Below are positions 1-6,912 of a stretch of 34,443 nt of DNA, one piece after another. This stretch comes from Candidatus Woesearchaeota archaeon. GTDB lineage: Archaea > Nanobdellota > Nanobdellia > Woesearchaeales > GW2011-AR9. The notes beneath the pieces were generated by a model. The model had not been told where the DNA came from and made no database searches. It was given only the letters and a program-made list of their open reading frames with translations. Position 1 is the stretch's first letter; every line of letters starts with the position of its first letter. The position numbers and the translations under genes are program-made. The stretch is from contig JABHRR010000005.1 in NCBI GenBank assembly GCA_018670095.1, positions 1 through 34,443 of the forward strand, written 5' to 3'.

Positions 1-135
1 ATCTGGTACTCCGCAAGCCTGGAAAGTTTGATTTGTTATTTCAACAATGAAAGCTTGTTGGCTTCGGCCTTTCCCGGTTCAAAAAGCAATTAAGAATTAT
101 CTTGTTGCTGGAACTTCCGGGCGTTGGCGCTTTTC
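1..135 (+). other. Unassigned structured segment, possible 3' end of an RNA gene
   Basis: This stretch is richer in G and C than the surrounding AT-rich intergenic DNA and has no convincing reading frame. It can fold: GGC at 60-62 and GCC at 67-69 close a TTCG tetraloop. A longer arm pairs 73-75 with 119-121, 77-80 with 111-114 and 85-89 with 105-109. It ends at a hairpin followed by a T-run. This is what the 3' part of a structured RNA looks like, but I could not match it to 5S rRNA, SRP RNA, RNase P RNA or a tRNA. A frame from ATG 47 gives only a 33-residue peptide of no recognisable type. Confidence 0.3.
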
Positions 136-141
136 TTTTTT
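121..141 (+). terminator. Hairpin plus T-run terminator
   Basis: GCG at 121-123 pairs with CGC at 128-130 around a TTGG loop, followed directly by a T-rich run (131-141). Archaeal termination mainly needs the T-run. It would end whatever transcript enters from the left edge of the window. Confidence 0.45.
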
Positions 142-186
142 ACATTAGAAACATTTATAAGAAAAAAAGATTTAATAATAGTTAAG

Positions 187-417
187 ATGTTAATGTATGG
201 GATAGAAATTCCTTTGGTGGAAATTATTTTTGTTTTAGCTATTGTTATTTTTGTTCTAATGATTGAATCAATAATTCTAATCTTATTGTTAATTAAACAA
301 CTTAATAAAACTAAACAATTATCTCAATTGACTGAAAAACTTTCTGAAACTATCCTTTCTGTGAAAAAAGCCGAAATTCATGAATTGGATAAGTTAAAAA
401 TTAAAAGAAAAAGATAA
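187..417 (+). CDS. Small single-span membrane protein with charged tail
   Basis: This is a 76-residue hypothetical protein. A strongly hydrophobic helix spans roughly residues 8-36, rich in Ile, Leu and Val, followed by a Lys/Glu-rich tail that could form a short coiled coil on the cytoplasmic side. I chose ATG 187 over the upstream in-frame ATG 124. The sequence around 150-160 contains a TATA-like TTTATAAG, which places the transcript start close to 187, and residues coded by 124-186 lie in the preceding terminator and promoter. ATG 193 is an equally possible start. No ribosome binding site is visible, so the transcript is probably leaderless. It converges on the L11 gene. Function unknown. 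Confidence 0.5.
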   Translation: MLMYGIEIPLVEIIFVLAIVIFVLMIESIILILLLIKQLNKTKQLSQLTEKLSETILSVKKAEIHELDKLKIKRKR

Positions 418-487
418 AAAGATAAAAAAAACATTCTAGTCTTTATTTTCTTTAATAATAAAATAAAAATTAAAAAAAAAAGAAATT

Positions 488-1207
488 CTACTTGGCAGGT
501 GCTGCGCCTTCAGCTTTTTCTTCTGGAGCTAACTCGTTAATTATCGGCATTGGTATTCCTGCTTCTTCCATTGCTTTTCTAGACTTCTTAGTGTCTTCTT
601 TAAACTTAGCAAGGATATCTTTACCTTTAGCTTCAAATTCTGAACGTCTTTTCTCCATTTCTTCCTGAAGTCTTATCTTCTCTTCTTCTTGTGCTTTAAG
701 TTCTTCTTCAGACAATTCAGTTTTTCCAGAAGTAATCTTTTCATCAAATCTGCCATCGTCAATAGCTTGTAAAGCAGCTGTGGCATCCATTCCTTCAACA
801 AGAACGCCCATACTTTGACAAGTACCAACAATTTCTTTTGCTCTTGCTTTATTATCTGCTCCTAACAAAGCAGATTCTTTGATTTTAGCAACTTTGATGA
901 TCTGTTCAATCTTTAAATCTGCAACTTTATCAGTTAACGGATTACTAGATCCTTTATCGATTCCAGCTTCTTTTCTAATTAAAGCTGCTGCTGGTGGTGT
1001 ACCAACTTCGATTGTAAATTCTTTAGTGTCAGTGTCAATTATAACTTTAATCGGAACTTGCATTCCTTTCAATTCAGCAGTTTTTTTGTTAATTTCTGCT
1101 ACTACTTCACCGATATTTAATCCAGTTGGACCTAAAGCTGGTCCTAATGGTGGTGCGGCTGTTGCCTTTCCACCTTCAATTAATGCTTCTACAGTTTGTT
1201 TTCCCAA
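488..1207 (-). CDS. rpl11: Ribosomal protein L11 (archaeal type) with long charged C-terminal extension
   Basis: This is large-subunit ribosomal protein L11, which binds the GTPase-associated region of 23S rRNA. The N-terminal domain has the conserved PPLGPALGPTGLN segment (about residues 19-31) with the usual proline-rich motif. The rRNA-binding C-terminal domain runs to about residue 160, where most archaeal L11 proteins stop. This protein continues about 75 residues further as a Lys/Glu-rich, probably helical or coiled-coil tail ending in an Ala/Pro/Glu-rich stretch. The start codon is TTG (1205-1207), supported by a GGTGA site at 1215-1219. A TATA-like CTTTATAAAG lies at 1265-1274. L11 commonly sits in a cluster with L1 and L10, but here it stands alone. 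Identification is firm; the role of the tail is unknown. Confidence 0.95.
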   Translation of the reverse strand: MGKQTVEALIEGGKATAAPPLGPALGPTGLNIGEVVAEINKKTAELKGMQVPIKVIIDTDTKEFTIEVGTPPAAALIRKEAGIDKGSSNPLTDKVADLKIEQIIKVAKIKESALLGADNKARAKEIVGTCQSMGVLVEGMDATAALQAIDDGRFDEKITSGKTELSEEELKAQEEEKIRLQEEMEKRRSEFEAKGKDILAKFKEDTKKSRKAMEEAGIPMPIINELAPEEKAEGAAPAK

Positions 1208-1302
1208 TTTGATTCACCTATAATTATTATATTTGTGCGTAACTTTAGTTAAAATGAATGTTTTCTTTATAAAGTTAATGTTCAAGAATTAACAAGTATT
1301 AC

Positions 1303-3171
1303 CTAATCTTTTGCTTCATCTGAATCATCAATGTCATTACTGGGATCATTATTTTCTTCAGGTTCTATAGGAGGAATAGAATTATATATTTGATACGAAT
1401 CATCTATTTCTTCAGATTCAGAGGTACAACTTTCATTGGAATCATCTCTTAAATCAGGGGAGAGATAAATTTCGTTTATTAATCTATGATTACTTTCGTC
1501 GCTACCTTCTCCTAAAATAAGTGATTCTAAAGAATTTGTAGATCTCTCTTCTCTTGGTTCTCTATTAGGTCTTTCGTTTATTGAGCTTAAATAGTTTATA
1601 GGTTCAAGTATATTATACATATTATTTAAATTATTTAAATTACGCTCGTTTAAAATATTATTGTTATAAATTAATGAGTCTAAGTCATTAAAATTGTTAT
1701 AACGAATTATCTCATTTATTGGTTCACTATTTAATTGATAAATTTCATTTATTGGTGATCTATATGTTTCATTCAATATCTCGTCCAAACTTCTTCTATC
1801 ATTATAATATCTATTTTCACTTGATATTTCAAAACGATTATTCAAATTAAGACTACTTAAAAGTTCATCACTTAAACCAAAATTATAAACAGAATCCCCT
1901 ATAGGCCTACTTGGTGGAGTTATTAAAGCACTTGGATCAGTAATGCCATACGATTTAAACAAAGCCAATTCTTGTGCTGAGAATTCTCTTTTTGCTAATG
2001 AAGCTAATAATTCAGGATGCTCTCTAACAATTTTGTCAAAAGCCACTAATTGTGTTTGAGGAACATTAAACGTAACAACCTTATTATCTTCGTCCCCATT
2101 TTTGTATTGAAAACCAATAGAATCCCAATCAACTGCTCTTGGTTTTAGTTCGTGCTTGCCAACTTTATATTCTTTAGCTGCTCTTCCAAAAGCACCGCCA
2201 AGACCACTCATCGCTTTTTCTTGATCAACTTCAGTAGTGTGAACATGTTTATATCCAATTGGTAAACCCTTAGAATCAATATGTAATAATCTTTCTCCAC
2301 TAATATGTTCCATTAACAATTTTTTTTCATCCTCAGAAAGAACTTGATCAACATAAGGTTCAAATAATTGAAAGTAATGTTCTAATAAACCCTGAGCACG
2401 CATAGTAATGTTTCTGCCATTTCTATCAACTAAATTTAATTTTGCATCTCTTCCATGTTTATTAATTTCAGGAGTTGGTAAAGCATAACCAGATCTAGAT
2501 TTTGCTGGATTAATTTGTCCTGGTAAAGTGTAACGAAACTGTTCTTCAATGTCTCTCATTGATGCGCCAAGTTTTAACATTTCATCAATTTTCTGAAACA
2601 TAATTAATTGAAATGCTAATGCAGAAGTAACATTTTCAACGCCTGGAATATATTCTCCACAAACTTCAACTCTTCCTTGTGGTCTGTATCGATACATTCC
2701 CCCTTTACTATCTCTATTTTGAATAAATAATCTTAATGCTGGATTAACTGTTTTTGTTAAAAGATGAGCAATTTCTGCAGTTTTCTGTTCTGTATGAGGA
2801 AATGTAAAATTAAAATGTCCAGAATGACCTTGCAAATGAACTTGTTCATGTTGATAAACGTTGGTATTATATGAATTAATTGCTTCAGTGACTAAATTAA
2901 TATTTGCAAAAAGATTATGTGCAGTTGCTTCAGCAGAACCAGGTTGAACAAAGAATGGTGCTGAAGTAACTTCTGGTGCGTCCCCATCAATATAAAAAGC
3001 ACCACCAGTAGAAAGTCTTAAAGCACTGTTTCCTCTTTGAAAATGTTCTCCTTGAAGTCTTTGAGCAAATTGTCTGAAATAATCATTTAATGTATAATGG
3101 TCAGAGATTTTTCTATCTTTTCCTATTAACAAAAACTCATTTTCTACACCCAATACAGCTTTTTTAGTCAT
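1303..3171 (-). CDS. Pup-ligase/Dop-like (glutamine-synthetase fold) protein with disordered tail
   Basis: This 622-residue protein resembles the PafA/Dop family, which attaches or deamidates Pup in actinobacteria. Family-like marks are GVENE at residues 8-12 (the metal/ATP-binding GxExE), TGGAFYIDGDAPEVTSAP at 55-72 (compare the YVDxxHPEYSxPE segment), GHSGHFNFTF at 115-124, GRVEVCGEY at 166-174, and a late WDS motif in VDWDSIGF at 347-354. The enzyme core ends near residue 420. The last 200 residues are low-complexity, rich in Asn, Glu, Ser, Ile and Tyr, with recurring INEI/INE words and an acidic end. Enzymes of this fold join a carboxylate to an amine using ATP, or reverse such bonds. The substrate here is unknown, and no Pup gene is visible. 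It is monocistronic and divergent from gpmA. A related carboxylate-amine ligase of another family is the main alternative. Confidence 0.6.
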   Translation of the reverse strand: MTKKAVLGVENEFLLIGKDRKISDHYTLNDYFRQFAQRLQGEHFQRGNSALRLSTGGAFYIDGDAPEVTSAPFFVQPGSAEATAHNLFANINLVTEAINSYNTNVYQHEQVHLQGHSGHFNFTFPHTEQKTAEIAHLLTKTVNPALRLFIQNRDSKGGMYRYRPQGRVEVCGEYIPGVENVTSALAFQLIMFQKIDEMLKLGASMRDIEEQFRYTLPGQINPAKSRSGYALPTPEINKHGRDAKLNLVDRNGRNITMRAQGLLEHYFQLFEPYVDQVLSEDEKKLLMEHISGERLLHIDSKGLPIGYKHVHTTEVDQEKAMSGLGGAFGRAAKEYKVGKHELKPRAVDWDSIGFQYKNGDEDNKVVTFNVPQTQLVAFDKIVREHPELLASLAKREFSAQELALFKSYGITDPSALITPPSRPIGDSVYNFGLSDELLSSLNLNNRFEISSENRYYNDRRSLDEILNETYRSPINEIYQLNSEPINEIIRYNNFNDLDSLIYNNNILNERNLNNLNNMYNILEPINYLSSINERPNREPREERSTNSLESLILGEGSDESNHRLINEIYLSPDLRDDSNESCTSESEEIDDSYQIYNSIPPIEPEENNDPSNDIDDSDEAKD

Positions 3172-3271
3172 ATTTTAACTAAAATAAAAGCTATTTATAA
3201 ACTTTTCGTTTGTTTCATCACTCGTTAGTTATTACAAACAATAATAAACTATTTTACTTTAATATCACATA

Positions 3272-3940
3272 ATGAAACTAAAGATCTACTTATTCCGGCA
3301 CGGGCAAACGTATTATAACAAGAAACATATCTTTACTGGCTGGAAAGATTCTCAGCTAACTCCCAAAGGAATTAAAGATGCTAAGAAAGTTGCCCAGAAA
3401 CTAAAAAACAAAAAATTTCAGGTAGCGTACCAAACAAGATTATCCCGTTCTAAAGACACATTGAAACATGTTCTTAAATTTCATCCAGAATGTCAGAAAA
3501 TCATCAAAGATAATCGGATGATTGAACGTTCTTACGGCAAATTGCAAGGGTTATCACATAAATCATTTGTAGAAAGAGAAGGAAAAGATAGTTATCAAAC
3601 TTTATTACATTGGCATAAGATTGACCATTTAAATGGTAAAGAACGGAAAGATTTTATCAAAAAAATGGGCGAAGCAGAATTAAAAATTGTCAGAAGAAGT
3701 TATGATGTCCCTCCACCGAAAGGTGAATCTGTAAAAATGGTCGAGAAACGAGTAAATTCTTTCATTAAAGATCTCTTAAAAAAAATGAAAAAAGAGAAAA
3801 TTAACGTTGCTATTTCTGCGCATGGTAATTCTATGCGTCCGTTTAGAAAATATTTCGAAAAGCTATCTAGAGAACAAATGATGGAATTAGAGAACCCTTG
3901 GGATGATTACTTCGAGTATACGATAAATATCAAGAAATAG
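3272..3940 (+). CDS. gpmA: 2,3-bisphosphoglycerate-dependent phosphoglycerate mutase
   Basis: This enzyme interconverts 3- and 2-phosphoglycerate in glycolysis/gluconeogenesis through a phosphohistidine. It is a 222-residue histidine-phosphatase superfamily member with the RHG motif (His10 is the phosphorylated residue), FTGWKDSQLTPKG at 21-33 (diagnostic for GpmA), the acid/base Glu85 in MIERSYGKLQG, and the second catalytic His184 in SAHGNSMR. Two points differ from bacterial GpmA: the usual ERHYG reads ERSYG, and the middle loop after DVPPP is shorter. Substrate range could therefore be broader than in classic mutases. An AT-rich TATA-like stretch near 3240-3250 lies about 25-30 nt before the ATG and no ribosome site is seen, so it is likely leaderless. 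Its 3' end overlaps the convergent winged-helix gene by 11 nt. Confidence 0.85.
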   Translation: MKLKIYLFRHGQTYYNKKHIFTGWKDSQLTPKGIKDAKKVAQKLKNKKFQVAYQTRLSRSKDTLKHVLKFHPECQKIIKDNRMIERSYGKLQGLSHKSFVEREGKDSYQTLLHWHKIDHLNGKERKDFIKKMGEAELKIVRRSYDVPPPKGESVKMVEKRVNSFIKDLLKKMKKEKINVAISAHGNSMRPFRKYFEKLSREQMMELENPWDDYFEYTINIKK

Positions 3941-4289
3941 TAGTCTGTAACTTCCGCTTCGGTTTCTTGACATCCCGGAAGTACTCTTTCACGTCGATAA
4001 ACTGTTTAACTTCTTTGTTAATTTTGTCCATAATTTTGACACCTTGTAAAGTGAATTTTATCATTCTTTTCTTGTATTCGATTAATTTCTTCTCTTCTAA
4101 AGTTTCCAGATTCTTATACAACGCACGTTCCTGTTTTCCCACGATTCCCGACGCTAAAAGTAGTTCAATAAACGCTATTTTCGACGTTCGAAGACGTAAA
4201 TGTTTATCAGATAGCGGCTGATTTAGTGAATGGTAAAACTGTCCTAAAGAATATAGGATTAACCGTTGAGTTTTAGTAATTTTGATCAT
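3930..4289 (-). CDS. Winged-helix DNA-binding protein, hypothetical
   Basis: This 119-residue protein is predicted to contain a winged helix-turn-helix. Helices occupy about residues 5-20 and 35-50, followed by a recognition-like segment ERALYKNLETLEEKKLIEY (54-72) that reads like the helix-3/wing junction of archaeal regulators, then a basic C-terminus. It may be a transcription regulator, but the target is unknown. The upstream sequence contains TTTTTATATTT around 4310-4320, about 27 nt before the start, which fits a leaderless transcript. Its 3' end overlaps gpmA by 11 nt in convergent orientation. Confidence 0.65.
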   Translation of the reverse strand: MIKITKTQRLILYSLGQFYHSLNQPLSDKHLRLRTSKIAFIELLLASGIVGKQERALYKNLETLEEKKLIEYKKRMIKFTLQGVKIMDKINKEVKQFIDVKEYFRDVKKPKRKLQTTIS

Positions 4290-4399
4290 TTTTAGAGTAA
4301 AAGACGTTGAAATATAAAAAGATTTAGAGGCTGAAGTAGAAATCTTTAAATAGTGTAATATAATGATAAAACTATCAATAAAAAATAGGTGATATTACA

Positions 4400-5107
4400 A
4401 TGAAAATAACTTTACTAAAAAAACCAAAAAATGTTACTCTTGTAGAAGGCTTTCCCGGTTTCGGATTAATCGGAACAATTTCCATTGAATTCTTAATGGA
4501 CCATTTGAAAACAGAGAAGATTGGCGTCGTAGAAATGGAAGAAATTCCGGCAATGATTGCTATCCATCAAAACAAAGTTATTGAACCAATTTCTATTCAC
4601 TATAACAAAGAATTTAACATGGTTTTAATCCATGCTATTAACGTTGGTAAAAATCTAGGTTGGAAATTAGCCGATATGGTAGAACAATTAGCTAAAGACT
4701 TAACTGCAAAACAAATTATTTCTTTAGAAGGTGTAGGTAGTCCTAATCCTGATTCTGGAAGAATATTTTATTATTCTACAACTAATGGAAATACTAATAA
4801 AAAACTTGAAGAAACTGCAAAACCTTTAATGGAAGGGATTATCGTTGGCGCTACTGGTGCTTTGCTTGCCAAACAAATGAAAATTCCTTTATTAGCATTA
4901 TTTGCAGAAGCTAAATCAGGTATGCCTGATAGTAAAGCAGCGGCAGAAATTATTAAAGCACTAGATGCTTTTACGGGTTTAAAAGTTGATCCTAAACCAC
5001 TTCTGAAACAAGCTGCTATGTTTGAAAACAAACTAAAATCTATTGTTGAGAAAGGTCAAAAAGCAGAAGACACACATCAAAAGAAAAAATTATCTTATGT
5101 TGGTTAA
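4400..5107 (+). CDS. PAC2-family protein, putative proteasome assembly chaperone
   Basis: This 235-residue protein belongs to the PAC2 family (archaeal PbaA/PbaB-like, related to eukaryotic proteasome assembly chaperones). The diagnostic N-terminal segment is VEGFPGFGLIGTISIEFL (about residues 15-32), and the central GVGSP and GATGALLA motifs also fit. Family members form oligomers and some act as chaperones or adaptors for the 20S proteasome. PbaA-type proteins use a C-terminal hydrophobic-Tyr-X tail; this one ends in LSYVG, where Tyr is third from the end, so a standard HbYX dock is not evident. The start is supported by an AGGTGAT site at 4387-4393. A TATA-like CTTTAAATAG lies near 4344-4353. 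It is followed after 1 nt by a small membrane-protein gene, so the two are probably co-transcribed. Confidence 0.85.
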   Translation: MKITLLKKPKNVTLVEGFPGFGLIGTISIEFLMDHLKTEKIGVVEMEEIPAMIAIHQNKVIEPISIHYNKEFNMVLIHAINVGKNLGWKLADMVEQLAKDLTAKQIISLEGVGSPNPDSGRIFYYSTTNGNTNKKLEETAKPLMEGIIVGATGALLAKQMKIPLLALFAEAKSGMPDSKAAAEIIKALDAFTGLKVDPKPLLKQAAMFENKLKSIVEKGQKAEDTHQKKKLSYVG

Positions 5108-5108
5108 A

Positions 5109-5372
5109 ATGGCTAAAAAAAAACAACCAAAAAAGAAAATAGAAGTCCCACAAACCCCTAAGAAAGAAAAACATAGTTACTTTCCTAAATTCTTGATAGT
5201 GTTTAGTTTGATTGTAATTGTTCTTGCGTTAAACAATTTCTTTGAATGGTATGTTCTTCCAGACTATGTTGTTTCTGTTATCTTGTTAATCTCTGGATTG
5301 TGGATGTTTAAAATTGGTTTAGGAAAAGGCATGTATAACAAACGCCATGAAATTATTAAGAAATATATTTAA
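5109..5372 (+). CDS. Small two-helix membrane protein downstream of PAC2 gene
   Basis: This is an 87-residue hypothetical protein. The N-terminus is very basic (Lys-rich, about residues 1-23), followed by two transmembrane helices at roughly 28-43 and 53-68, and a basic C-terminal tail. I chose ATG 5109, one nucleotide after the PAC2 stop codon, rather than the longer frame from 5043, which lies inside the PAC2 gene. The tight junction suggests translational coupling with the PAC2 gene. Function unknown. Confidence 0.65.
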   Translation: MAKKKQPKKKIEVPQTPKKEKHSYFPKFLIVFSLIVIVLALNNFFEWYVLPDYVVSVILLISGLWMFKIGLGKGMYNKRHEIIKKYI

Positions 5373-5397
5373 TTTCTTTATTTTTTTCTATTTTCTT
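5373..5397 (+). terminator. T-rich terminator after the PAC2 operon
   Basis: Repeated T-runs broken by single C or A residues follow directly on the stop codon. This fits archaeal intrinsic termination. No strong hairpin is seen. Confidence 0.45.
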
Positions 5398-5502
5398 CAT
5401 TCTTAAAATTCTAGTTATTTATTAAATCATTTAATAATTTAAGTTTTAATAAACACTCACTATTTTTAACGTAAAATTCGCTTAAAGATTGTAAGCACCA
5501 CC

Positions 5503-5522
5503 AGAATAAAACTTTCAATCAA
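5503..5522 (+). repeat. 20-bp direct repeat, left copy
   Basis: AGAATAAAACTTTCAATCAA matches 5900-5919 at 19 of 20 positions. The two copies bracket the Cys-rich gene and are 397 nt apart. The origin is unknown; it could be a duplication footprint or chance in AT-rich DNA. Confidence 0.4.
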
Positions 5523-5591
5523 AGACAGAAGTTTTTAGAACAGAATTTAGACAAAGAAAACATTTTTATAGTCTCAAAAAATAACAGACTT

Positions 5592-5906
5592 ATGATCAAA
5601 AAGTGGTTGATAAGAATAGCAATTGTAACAGGGATACTTATTTTCTTAGGGATGTTAACTTACGGGCAAGTATTCAACTTTGTTTTGAAACCTTTTTCAG
5701 AAGAATGCAGTTATACTTCTGGATTGCCAATAGAAGGATCAGAACAATTCGAAAAAGCATGTAGTTGTGATGGGTTCAGTTTTAATGAAGAAACAATAGG
5801 AAGCACCAACACTTATTGTTTAGGAACTTGTGGCGAATGTACTTGCAATGATTACATAAATGAAACTTGGCAAGAAGTAGATTGCGAACTACCAATCCAA
5901 GAATAA
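5592..5906 (+). CDS. Membrane-anchored or secreted Cys-rich protein
   Basis: This is a 104-residue protein with a signal-anchor or signal peptide (basic MIKKWLIR, then a hydrophobic stretch to about residue 25). The mature part has eight cysteines, arranged as one C, CxC, a C-x4-C-x2-C-x-C cluster, and a last C near the end. The even number and extracytoplasmic location suggest disulfide bonds or a small metal-binding fold. The TATA-like CATTTTTATA at 5561-5570 lies about 25 nt before the ATG, and no ribosome site is present, so it is probably leaderless. It stands alone and is flanked by a 20-bp direct repeat. I do not recognise a family. Confidence 0.6.
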   Translation: MIKKWLIRIAIVTGILIFLGMLTYGQVFNFVLKPFSEECSYTSGLPIEGSEQFEKACSCDGFSFNEETIGSTNTYCLGTCGECTCNDYINETWQEVDCELPIQE

Positions 5907-5919
5907 AACTTTTAATCAA
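5900..5919 (+). repeat. 20-bp direct repeat, right copy
   Basis: This is the partner of 5503-5522 with one mismatch (C to T). It overlaps the stop codon of the Cys-rich gene. Confidence 0.4.
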
Positions 5920-5993
5920 TTCTTGAATTTTCCATTATCAACATTACATCAAAAAAACCATTAAAAAAACGAAGTGCTTATTTCTTGCAAAAG

Positions 5994-6006
5994 GCCGGCT
6001 TTTTTT
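5994..6006 (+). terminator. GCCGGC palindrome followed by T-run
   Basis: A GCCGGC palindrome at 5994-5999 is followed by seven T residues. It stands out from the AT-rich surroundings and fits a terminator upstream of the recombinase promoter. Confidence 0.35.
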
Positions 6007-6032
6007 AACAAAAAGTACTAAAAGTCGCTAAA

Positions 6033-6108
6033 CGTAACACTTTATACAGAATGTTACGAAAAAAGTAATAAAATATGCTCAAAACGTAACATTTAAATAA
6101 TCCGTTAC
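6033..6108 (+). promoter_or_regulatory. CGTAAC inverted-repeat cluster around recombinase promoter
   Basis: There are four copies of a CGTAAC word as two inverted pairs. CGTAACA at 6033-6039 faces TGTTACG at 6052-6058. CGTAAC at 6085-6090 faces CGTTAC at 6103-6108. The second pair encloses ATTTAAATAA (6091-6100), a TATA-like box about 25 nt before the recombinase ATG. It could be an operator for autoregulation or a recombination site for the adjacent recombinase. The sequence alone does not decide. Confidence 0.5.
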
Positions 6109-6121
6109 CTTTTCTTCGAAG

Positions 6122-6742
6122 ATGAATAAAAAAGTGGTGAAGAAAGGACATAGCAGAAGCCAGTTTCATCTTTCTGAAGAACAGATCAAACAATTGATCA
6201 AACATACTGACAAACTAAGAGACAAAGTAATTATTAAACTTCTTGCATATTGCGGATTAAGACGTTTTGAATTAGCAAAAATAAAAATTGAAGATGTTAA
6301 TTTAGAAACTAACAAAATTAGCATTCGCGGCAAAAAAAATATTGATCGACTTGCCACCATGTTTTCTGATCAACTTGTTGAAGATTTAAAAATTTACATG
6401 CAATATGTATTAAACAACGCTAAACAAGGACATCTCTTTCCAGCAGTTTCTAGTTTGAATGATAAAGAACATATTACCCCAACGCAAATCAATCGGATCG
6501 TTGCCAAAGCTGGACATCGTGCTCAATTAAACAACCCTATCCCTGAATTAAAGAATATCAACCCCCATATTTTACGCCATAGTTGCGCCAGAATCCTCAA
6601 AGACAGAGGGCTTAGTTTAGAGGTAGTTCAACGTGTTTTAGGTCATTTATCGTTTAAAACCACCATGGATTTGTATGGTACGAAGAGTATTTCTGAAATG
6701 GATGACGAATTAAAAGAAAAAGCGGGCAATCTGTTTGAATGA
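6122..6742 (+). CDS. Tyrosine recombinase (Xer/integrase family), catalytic domain only
   Basis: This is a 206-residue site-specific recombinase. All expected catalytic residues are present: Arg47 in CGLRRFE, a lysine at 71 or 72 in the beta-hairpin, His149 and Arg152 in HILRH, His175 in VLGHL, and nucleophile Tyr185 in MDLYG. The N-terminal SAM-like core-binding domain of normal XerA/XerC/XerD proteins (about 90 residues) is missing; only a short basic leader precedes the catalytic domain. It may act with another protein or on short sites. Possible roles are chromosome dimer resolution or integration of a mobile element. The promoter carries inverted CGTAAC repeats. No ribosome site is visible, so it is probably leaderless. 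Confidence 0.85.
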   Translation: MNKKVVKKGHSRSQFHLSEEQIKQLIKHTDKLRDKVIIKLLAYCGLRRFELAKIKIEDVNLETNKISIRGKKNIDRLATMFSDQLVEDLKIYMQYVLNNAKQGHLFPAVSSLNDKEHITPTQINRIVAKAGHRAQLNNPIPELKNINPHILRHSCARILKDRGLSLEVVQRVLGHLSFKTTMDLYGTKSISEMDDELKEKAGNLFE

Positions 6743-6912
6743 TCAAAATTCTTCTAAAATTATTGATGAAAGATTCTTGTTTTGATTGTAAGTTGTTGGT
6801 TTTCTTCTTTTAGTTGTTTACTTAATTGTTTATGTTAAAATAAGCGAATAGTTCTTAATGATTGATTAATATGTCTGTAACTAAAACCTATAATCAGAAA
6901 CGATAAGTTTCA

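Noticed and set aside
76-83. GGTTCAAA resembling a tRNA T-loop
   Set aside because: The flanks do not pair as a T-arm, and there is no acceptor stem, D-arm or anticodon arm in the surrounding sequence.
879-1223. 114-residue plus-strand frame opposite L11
   Set aside because: It lies antisense to the well-identified L11 gene, and its hydrophobic composition is what reading L11 backward produces.
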